In this document: positions 20,689 through 28,243 of the stretch, piece after piece | Layout of the letters: each line of letters opens with the position of its first letter | Numbering within the stretch: the stretch's first letter is position 1 | Origin: Punctularia strigosozonata HHB-11173 SS5 | Taxonomy: Eukaryota; Basidiomycota; Agaricomycetes; Corticiales; Punctulariaceae | DNA: 28,243 bases | Assembly: GCF_000264995.1 (NCBI RefSeq) | Contig: NW_006767441.1 | Location: 1,664,816-1,693,058 of the forward strand | Reading direction: 5' to 3' | Notes under the pieces: model-generated | Told to the model about the DNA's origin: nothing | Seen by the model: only the letters and a program-made list of their open reading frames with translations | Database searches by the model: none | Program-made: the position numbers and the translations under genes

Positions 20689-22223
20689 GAGCGATTCCTA
20701 GCTTACAACGTCCAGCGTCCAATTGCGCATCATCTCGCCGCGCTTATGTTTGCAATAATCGATTTGAACCCGTCCGCAGTGCAAATGATATGTTAATACC
20801 ACCTGAGGCCATGGCGCCAGCCTACGCAATACTGAACGATCCCCGGGCATAGCAATGACGTATCTGGGGTATCGTCGATCATCCCGGAATCTTAGAATGC
20901 ACCGACGCTGCCCACAGGCGAGCACCGGACCGGGTACGAGATATATTGGAATAGACGGCCTGCAAAAGCGGTGGTTTAGACCACGTAGATATTTGCATCG
21001 AGACGGTGCAAACTCACCTCTATACTATGGATATGTGGCACCTTTCGCAGACGCCGCGATGGGATGAGCCTGGCGGCGAGAAAGCAAAGCCGGAGAAAGC
21101 TGTACGAGCACCGGTGTATCAGAGCGCGTGTTGACTTCAGCAGTGTCGGCGACAGTGGGTTGTCGAACGGATCAGGACATAGAAATGACGGATCCAGGAT
21201 AGCTGTCTCATTGCAATCATGTAGAGCTGGGATGGGAGGTGAAGCCGCACACAATCAACCGCTGGAGGTATATAATGCTGAAGCAAATGGCCGCGGCGTA
21301 TTAGATTATAGCCATATGTCAAGCCAGGCGCCTAGATCATGTTGACTTACCTCTCCCAATATGGATCGGGATACCTCCGGCGACGGGGGTGACGGCGTAG
21401 CGTATTTGATGTGTGGGCCTGGGAAACTGCGCGCAACTGGGCACTTGAGGGACGTTCGATGTTGGGATGAACGGCCTGCAAAGCGGCAAATCAGATTACA
21501 TGGATGTATGTACAGAAACGGTGCTTACTTACCTAGGCGATATCCAAGAGCGATTCTCAGCCTACAATGTCCGGCGTCCGATTTCGTGTCATCCTCACCC
21601 CTTCGTGATAATTCAGGATAATGAGCAACTTGGACTGTCCGCAAACAGTATGTTATTGCCGCCTGAGGCCATGGCGCCAGCCTCGGCAATATTGAACCAT
21701 CCCGGGCATAGCAATGATGTATCCGGGGTATCGTCGATCATCCCGGAATCTTTGAATGCACCGACGCTGCCCACGGGCGAGCACCGGACCGGGTACGAGA
21801 TATTGGAATAGACGGCCTGCAAAAGCGGTGGTTTAGACCACGTAGATATTTGCATCGAGACGGTGCAAACTCACCTCTATACTATGGATATGTGGCACCT
21901 TTCGCAGACGCCACAACGGGATGAGCCTGGCGGCGAGAAAGCAAGGCCGGAGAAAGCTGTACGAGCACCGGCATATCAGAACGGGTGCTGACTTCAGCAG
22001 TGTCGGTGACAGCGAGCTGCTGAACGAACCAGGACACATAGCGATGACAGATCCGGGATAGCTGTTTAGTCGTGATCCGCACAGGAGCTGGGATAAGCGG
22101 TGAAGCTGCGCATGATCGACTGCCAGGTCTATGACGCTGAAACAAACAGCCATGATGTGTTAGACCATAGACGTATGTACATATGTCAAGCCAGGTGCCG
22201 AGATCATGTTGACTTACCTCTCA
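20689..22223 (-). repeat. Tandem duplication of a roughly 670-bp segment with minus-strand exon remnants
   Basis: Segment 20689 to about 21356 is repeated at 21548 to about 22223 with high identity and several 1-3 base indels. A shorter third relative lies between them (about 21465-21530). On the minus strand both copies carry intron-like blocks. One has donor GTGAGT and acceptor CTTTTGCAG (21896-21811 in the right copy); another has donor GTAAGTCAACATG and an acceptor ending TTTCAG or CTTCAG. The exon between, at about 21473-21352, reads AVHPNIERPSSAQL. The right copy has an open minus frame (KQLSRICHRYVSWFVQQLAV). I see no recognisable domain, and indels break the frame in the left copy. 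Confidence 0.65.
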
Positions 22224-22348
22224 CAATACACTTTCGAGAAACCTTGTTGCGTACTCGCAAGGTGATAGTTCAGGGTTCCATCACGAGAATATGGACGGAT
22301 AATACGGCTAGCTTCCGATATAACAGAGTGCTCAGAGCGCTCCGATGC

Positions 22349-22850
22349 TGCTGGTAGCTTGTCACAAAGGACGACGATGGTGAGAGACAAGGGTCAAGGG
22401 CGACATAACGTGCGAACGGAGGCAAATTGTGTCGCGGCTCAACATGTGCGGAAGTATATTGAACAATCTTTTTCCCTTGCCACCTGCAACCTCTCAAAGC
22501 ACACAAGCACTCTAAAATTGCCAGTAGCTTGTCACAAAAGACGATATCCCGATGGCATTGCGGAGAAAGACCAGGGTAACATGATAATGCATAAACATAG
22601 AGACGGAGGCAAATTGTGGCGTGGCTTGACTCTCGCGGAAGTATAATTGAACAACCATTTTCCCGCAATCTCTCAAAGCACTAGAACTGTAAACTGCTCT
22701 TACTGGGCCAGTAGCTTGTTGAAAAGGACGATGACCCGATGGCATTGCGGAGATAGACAAGGGCAACATAATAATGTATAAACATAGACACGGAGGCAAA
22801 TTGTGGCGCGGCTCAGCAGGCGTGGAAGCATATTGAACCTTCGTGAGGTG
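22349..22850. repeat. Three tandem copies, period about 172-187 bp
   Basis: Three units begin with GTAGCTTGTCACAAA or GTAGCTTGTTGAAAA at about 22352, 22525 and 22710. Each later contains ACGGAGGCAAATTGTG and GAA(G/C)YATATTGAAC-like blocks. Divergence is moderate, with indels. No coding frame persists through the three copies. Confidence 0.75.
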
Positions 22851-22982
22851 GCCACCTCTCAACGCATCAAATACATTGTCTACAGACTGCGTGCCTACCA
22901 AGTCCATAGTCCATAGAGAGCCTGCCCCATTGTCTATGGGGAGAGCCCGCCATCGTCTATGGACAGCGCCCATCGAGCCCAT

Positions 22983-23815
22983 TGACTGCGGAGGAAACAC
23001 GTATCATCAGACAGTTGCGGCACAACCGTGCGTCAAATCCGCTGTTTAACGCGGGCGAGCGCATCGAGTATGCCGTCTACCTCCAACGCGTCCTGATGAC
23101 ATCGTCCAAGGGCGCACAACTGAGAAATAGTAAGCAATGTCTAGAGGTTACACGGGCACGAGACGTACCGCGGCGAGGGACATACAATCGACTGCGGAGG
23201 GAACACGTATCATCAGACAGTTGCGGCACAACCGTGCGTCAAATCCGCTGTTTAACGCAGGGCGAGCGCATCGAGTATGCCGTCTACCTCCAACGCGTCC
23301 TGATGACATCGTCCAAGGGCGCACAACTGAGAAACAGTAAGCGATGTCTACAGGTTACACGGGCACGAGACATACCGCGGCGAGGGATATACAATTCGCT
23401 TCTCGATTGTGCACAAAGCCTAGCATGAAACTGGTCAGTCTCATGGCGGGGTGTAGGTATTGAATGCTATTACAGTTCCTGCTTACGCATAGTAAGCACA
23501 TCCGGCGCAGAAGAAATGAAAGCCCGCCCACCGTCCACGGGCAGCACCCATCGAGCCCGTCAACTGCGGAGGGAACACGTATCATCAGACGGCTGCGGCA
23601 CGACCGTGCGTCAAATCCGTTGTTTAACGTGGGGCGAGCGCATCGAGTACGTCGTCTACCTCAGATGCGTCCTGATGATATCGTCCAAGGGCGCACAACT
23701 GAGAAGAAGTAAGTGATGTCTGGAGGCATGGGCACGAGACGTACTACGGCGAGAGACATACGGCGTGCTTCTTGATTGTGCACGAAGCCTAGTATGAAAC
23801 TGGTTAGTCTCATGC
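22983..23815 (+). repeat. Three copies of a 210-bp or longer coding-like unit
   Basis: Units at 22983-23189 and 23190-23398 are adjacent. A third at about 23562-23815 is separated by 160 bp. Copies 1 and 3 share sequence upstream of the unit (CCCATCGAGCCC), and copies 2 and 3 share sequence downstream (GAAACTGGT.AGTCTCATG), so the original unit was larger. In plus frames each reads TRIIRQLRHNRASNPLFN and ERIEY.VYL..VLM.SSKGAQLR, then a splice-donor-like GTAAG. A one-base difference after FN shifts copies 2 and 3 relative to copy 1. Confidence 0.75.
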
Positions 23816-23865
23816 TAGCACCGTACACAGCATGTACTGACGCGGATGGCGTGAACGTTCCATTG

Positions 23866-24262
23866 TAAGACGAGGAGGACGGAATGATGGTGAGACGAGG
23901 AGGACAGAATGATGGTAAGCCAAGGAGGACAGCAAGTTAAACCCTTGTCGGAGCCCAGGTCACGTGGGATTGTTGATCAAAAGCCCGACTTGAGCCTAAC
24001 CATTTACTACGGTTCAGTCATCCGCTATTTGTTCTTCACAACCTCCATCCTGGTAACGTGTTTCATCCTCAGCAACGTATCGTTTGAACTAACACATCGA
24101 AGTAGGTTCTCGATGTACCTTGATGGGTCCACCTTGTGCCCTCGCATGCCCAACCCGTTTAGTCCTTCGGCACGTCGCGGACGACGATGGACCCGAAGAC
24201 GCTTTGTGGACGACGACGGATCCAAAGCACGCCATGGTAGACGACAATCGAACCGAAGCGAG
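23866..24262. repeat. Two short minisatellites upstream of the KDZ gene
   Basis: At about 23868-23932 a unit of about 25 bp built on GACGAGGAGGACAGAATGATGG occurs two and a half times. At about 24178-24260 three units of about 29-31 bp share the pattern GACGACGAYGGAYCCRAAG. Neither lies in a supported coding frame. Confidence 0.6.
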
Positions 24263-24529
24263 CTCTCTTGAACGTAGCACGCGCTGTAGCTTGCAAACGT
24301 GTCTTTCTCGAACCACTCATGTAAAACTTGATGCCTCGCCGAGTGTTCGTATCAGCACTGTGTCCTCGTTTGTCTGTAGTAAAGTATCTATGTATATCCA
24401 AGTATTCCGCGAAGAGTATAAGGACATGATGAGGTACTTTGAAAATATCGAACGTGAAAATACTGAACCGCAAAATCTTGGACGTCCTGACTCCTCATAC
24501 TTCTGGTCTGAAACCACGACGAAGCTTCC

Positions 24530-27500
24530 ATGGCTCTGAAAATCCCAAGATCATTTCTGCGGTCTGCTCGTGACCCCTCCAGCAGCCATCGAAACTTGGA
24601 AGAGGGGCCTTCAATCTCTCGGAGCGGAAAATTCTCCGTTGAGACGAACCATCCGCCCCCCGTTGTGCATCTACCTAATCACCGTACTCTAGTGCAAACT
24701 GGCCACTACCGCGGCACGACTAGTCTGGTCTATGAAGATTTCCCTCTCCTCGAAAATGATCTGCCTCAACGCGATGAAAATGCAGGCAATGACGAAGGCA
24801 CGGAAGGAGTCGATATGGCAATCCAGGAAGATCACTCGATGCCATTCTCCACACCCATAGCTGGCCGCTTCGCATCTCCTCTCCATTTTCCTAGCCATAA
24901 TGATGACAACAGTATGGTCCATCAGGCGCAATACGCCCGAAAGAAGCTGAATCAATGGCAACGATGGCAATCGGAAACCATCCCGGACCTCCTAGAGCCT
25001 TACATGACATACATGTGGGCCACGTCCCATATGACCACCAAGGCGCCACCAGTTCCTGATTGCAGCTGCGCTGGAGGCAGAAGGATTCTGAAAGTATTGG
25101 CGGTGTTCTGTGATCGTGAGCCCCTTCCATGGCCCTCTTCTACCTCTATCCGAACTGATCGACCTTTGCGATAGGCCTGGAGAAAATTGAGCTATCCATA
25201 TGTTCATGCATGCCCGTAGCCCGTCAATTACTGGCCCGTGGCTTGTTCCCGTGCGCCCCTCAATCACCATCGCTCGCATTCGACTTGAACATGCTTGAAC
25301 TCATCGCGACACTATTCGTTAATGTCGCGCCGAACATTACGGCATGGGCGACTACGCTGGAGTCATTCTTAGGTGTCCGCCAATATCGCCTTGAAACTCG
25401 GGTGAGCCTCATCCAAATGCTGACGATGGTCACGCTAAACATAGCTTTTGATGAATAGGACTCGTTGCGGAGGCGCTTTGGGAATGCACTCACTTGGTAT
25501 ATCCACCTTGTGAACTGTGTCAAGCAGAAGACTTGGCAAGCCCTAGAAGCTGCAAGGGAGGACATGAGCCAACGGGAAGTAGAAATGTCGGACAACGATC
25601 ACCCTGCAGTACTCGAGACGACCGAAGGCGAAGGGTGGATGCCGAGAGGTACGTTGACGTTGGATCAATCGCCCCAGACGCTCATCCCTCCTTCCCGGCT
25701 CACAGCGTCCTCTTCTCATGTCGCTCCGGCAACACCGACAGCCCGAAATCACCCTGCAGTACCCGAGACTACCGAAGGCGAAGGGTCGACACCGAGAGGT
25801 ACGTTGACGTTGGATCGGTTGCCCCAGACGCTCATCCCTCCTTCCCGGCTCACAGCATCCTCTTCTCATGTCGCTCCGGCAACGCCGACAGCCCGAAATC
25901 ACCCTGCAGTACCCGAGACTACCGAAGGTGAAGGGCGGACGCCGAGAGGTATGTTGACGTTGGATTGGTTGCCTCAGACGCTCATCCTCCTTCTCGGCTC
26001 AAGGGTCTCCTTCTCGTGTCACTCCGGCGACACCGAAAGCCCGAAATCGCCCTGCAGTACCTGAGACGACCGAAGGCAAAGGGTCGACACCGAGAGGTAT
26101 GTCGATGTTGCATTAATCACCTCAGGCTCTCATTTCTCTCCGTTTTGCAGTGTCTTCTTCGACCGGTGCTTCAACCCTACCCACGGACCCGCCTGTGACT
26201 TCTCAAGCCAAGGCATCGCCACCCAAATCTGTGAGCGCTTATCTGCGCTCAAGATGTCCGCTGTGCTTCGGCGCAAGTGTACGGCGTGAAGACAGCGATG
26301 AGTGAGTAAAACAGGAAAATATTGTGACTTTCTCTAATCGGTATGCTAGACTCGACGTGATAGTGTGTTTAGATGCTTGCTTTACGCAAAAACGTTGCGC
26401 TGCAGCCGGTAGAGACCCTGTCCGGCGCCATCCCGCCTCGGTATTTCTAACGGAGTCCGAGGTCAAAGACATGGAGAGGGAGGTCGAGGAGAAACGAAAA
26501 GGGCGACCGTATCGTGTAATGCAACCTACGAATGCGCGAGCACGAAAAAGAGACCCAAAGATCACACCGAACCTGGTCTCTGAATCAAGAGCCGAGAATA
26601 TGGAGGCAGGACATCATGTATCGGATCAGAATGTGCGCAAACGAAAGAGCACCACATCGAAGGCCCATATTCAGATACCTGCAACAGACAAGCGGACGAG
26701 CGGACGGCCTCAGCCCGCTTCAAGATCACCGCATGTTGAGATTGTGGAGGAGGAAGATACTTGCGAAGGTCCTCTGAAGGTTCCCAACTCCGTACTGGAC
26801 GGCTGCGAGGCATCGTTCAAGGCAGCGGATGAACAACGGGAGAAAGCGAGCACCCGGTTCTTCGACGATACGGGGCTCATGGCGCTCATGTGCCGCCATG
26901 ACCGTGTGCTATGGCTTGCCAACATGACGAGTGCGGGAGAGCGACAGCATTATGCAATCGCTCTTCTGGACCAATTCTTCCGTCATATACCGTCCTACAT
27001 GCGCGTGGGAGTACTCTACGATATCGGATGCCAGTTGGATCGCAGCTGCTGGCATTGGAATTTGCTGCCAGAATTCCGCAAACGCATCACGTTCGGAATC
27101 TCTGTCTTCCACGCCTACGGTCATCAATGGCCGTGCCAGGTCATCTACCACCCTTGCAAGTGCAATTGTTTTGGACTGTCGGATGGAGAAAGCTGCGAGA
27201 GGTTTTGGAGTGCAATCGATCATTTAGTCGCAGTGCTTCGCGTGAGCGGGGTAGGTGATGTTCATCCTTGTGAAATATAATCCGAAGCTCATTGTTCTTC
27301 AGTTTCATCAAAGGTTGTATGTCATCGACACGCAAATACATCATCTCGATGCAGTTCAGCGGCGTAGCCTCGGAGATTGGCTAGCTAATAAATATTTTGC
27401 TTGCCGCTCTCGCGCAATCGTGGCTGAACGAGGTCTCGTCAAGTGTGGGAAGTCGATGGCGACGCTACGGAAGGAATGGGACGCGCAGAAAGCCGCACAG

Positions 27501-27563
27501 ACGCGGTGTCGAAACGAGTTTTGTGTGGTGAGGCTGTGTCGAAGAGGCGAGAGGAATTCTTGA
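24530..27563 (+). CDS. KDZ-superfamily transposase with CxC1-like cysteine cluster
   Basis: Nine exons (24530-25115, 25175-25401, 25459-25648, 25706-25798, 25856-25948, 26004-26096, 26151-26301, 26350-27250, 27303-27563) join to 2595 bases, 864 residues. The ATG at 24530 has a CCATGG context. Residues 150-260 hold the cysteine cluster (C178, C180, C194, C205, C207, C222 in CSC..FCDRLE..CSC..GLFPC). Three 31-residue repeats follow (about 335-427), then CPLC at 463. The transposase core shows D486 (VIVCLDACFTQKR), D702 (LYDIGCQL) and Glu 758/761 (DGESCERFWSAI), consistent with a DDE nuclease. The last exon keeps family-like LGDWL and LRKEWDAQ motifs. The usual long C-terminal helical region is missing, so the 3' end looks truncated or frameshifted near 27500. 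The core could be intact, but activity is doubtful. Confidence 0.85.
25600..26150 (+). repeat. Tandem 150-bp exon-intron units in the KDZ gene
   Basis: Units start at 25600, 25750, 25900 and 26048 (periods 150, 150, 148). Each holds coding sequence ending CCGAGAG, then a donor (GTACGT or GTATGT) and an acceptor: predicted introns 25649-25705, 25799-25855, 25949-26003 and 26097-26150. The spliced exons are exactly 93 bases and phase 1 on both sides, giving 31 residues with core HPAVPETTEGEG. The third unit's 2-base loss lies within the intron. The fourth intron has in-frame stops and must be removed. Confidence 0.85.
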
Positions 27564-27774
27564 GGCGATAGAGGTGTAGTGCCGATTCTTCAGCTTCTTC
27601 TGCCAAAAGCACAAACTCCTGAGGTCCCGGGCTACCTAAGTCGGGGATTGCTCAGTTGGCCGTCGGTTATTGAACCTGACTTGAATTTGATGGGACAAGC
27701 TTCTTGTGAGCTCGTCGGCGATTCCTATAAAAGGTAAGATGTGAGTGGGCCTAAATGGAAGGCTTGAGGGATCC
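27564..27774. other. Non-coding 3' flank of the KDZ gene
   Basis: No gene is seen. A TATAAAAGG sequence at 27726-27734 on the plus strand could be a promoter element, but no gene follows it in the window. An out-of-frame reading just after 27500 (VSKRREEFLRR) may be decayed remains of the missing transposase C-terminus. Confidence 0.35.
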
Positions 27775-28200
27775 TGTGTGGAGGTCTTGTGAGACGCGTC
27801 GAGCGTCGAAGTTCCTAAAAAAAAAGAAGAGAGAGAGAGGTCAGTTGTTCCTTTGGTCGCGAAGACGGTAGAGCGAGAGAAACGAATTCGAACAGCCTAC
27901 GGCGGCTGTGTAGAGTCGATAGAGGAGCTGTCCAGGCACTCGAGGCCTGACAGAGAGGGTTCGGCAGACGACTGCCGGGCGCGATTAGAGTGGAACTGAT
28001 TGATTGCTCATTCATGCCGATTCGGCTACATTTTATACTCCTTAGCTAGGCCAGCTTTCTGAGTCATATTAGTCATCTTAGCAGTGCTGAGTCAGCTTCT
28101 GACTCAGCTGAGTCATGGTTTGTCATATGCTGACCAAGATTGGGTGCTGCTTGGTAATCCTTTCCTGATATGGTCAGACTTTCCTGGGCTAGTTTTAAGG
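27775..28200 (-). promoter_or_regulatory. LTR-like promoter segment with bZIP-type sites
   Basis: On the minus strand a TATAAAA box (28037-28031) is preceded, 23 to 84 bases upstream, by four exact TGAGTCA/TGACTCA heptamers (28060, 28088, 28100, 28109) and one TTAGTCA. Downstream come about 250 bases with no open frame and a CT-rich run ending in a T tract before 27810. This U3-TATA-leader layout resembles a retrotransposon LTR, but no second copy or coding region is in the window. The heptamer is the binding site of AP-1/Gcn4-type bZIP activators. Confidence 0.4.
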
Positions 28201-28243
28201 TACATGTTTAGTCTATTCTACTTGAAATCCTATATATATATAC

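Noticed and set aside
22983-23815. CRISPR array or satellite
   Set aside because: Units are long, diverged and coding-like, with no short repeats separated by unique spacers; the genome is eukaryotic.
25465-26064. A continuous 199-codon frame through the KDZ repeat region taken as a separate protein
   Set aside because: It has no start of its own, begins in the middle of a transposase exon and ends at a stop caused by a 2-bp loss within a predicted intron; splicing restores the transposase frame.

Overview
The window reads as a transposon-rich accessory region of a mushroom-forming basidiomycete (Agaricomycetes). It shows many short introns (41-70 bp, GT..AG, CTRAY-like branch sites), a Ty1/copia remnant, a TET/JBP-type dioxygenase gene and a KDZ (Kyakuja-Dileera-Zisupton) transposase gene. 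TET/JBP and KDZ genes are both expanded in mushroom genomes and are known to lie together. No bacterial-style gene organisation is seen, and no functional rRNA or tRNA gene was found.

Layout. 1-754: non-coding, with a 10-bp minisatellite. 755-2129 (+): a five-exon, 390-residue TET/JBP-like 2-oxoglutarate/Fe(II) dioxygenase. 2172-2979 (-) and 3442-4622 (-), together with 5297-7541 (+): three unrecognised genes whose C-terminal ends look alike, so possibly one divergent family. 7951-10799: a Ty1/copia remnant in minus orientation, carrying an internal foldback and a tRNA-derived (SINE-like) insertion. 10800-12800: non-coding, rich in hairpins and in a GGTNNNACC motif. 12831-13335 (-): a small two-exon, cysteine-containing gene. 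13606-18844 (-): a gene of about 16 exons (about 1418 codons) for an unrecognised nuclear-looking protein. 19680-20652 (+): a clean five-exon, 254-residue unrecognised gene behind duplicated debris. 20689-23815: three families of tandem duplications. 24530-27563 (+): a nine-exon KDZ transposase gene with a CxC1-like cysteine cluster. 27775-28200 (-): an LTR- or promoter-like segment with four AP-1/Gcn4-type sites.

The most unusual signal is tandem amplification of a whole exon plus its intron, in two unrelated genes. In the KDZ gene a 150-bp unit (93-bp phase-1 exon plus about 57-bp intron) is repeated. The copy with a 2-bp loss carries that loss only inside the predicted intron, so the spliced frame is kept. 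In the large minus-strand gene a roughly 139-bp unit (87-bp phase-0 exon plus about 52-bp intron) is repeated, and part of that array is inverted, leaving a tail-to-tail palindrome in the gene.

A dioxygenase that may oxidise 5-methylcytosine at one end and a KDZ transposase at the other fit the published TET/JBP-KDZ association. The genes between could be cargo of the same element, but no terminal inverted repeats or target duplications were established here, so a single composite element is inference. All exon structures were derived by hand from splice signals and frame consistency.
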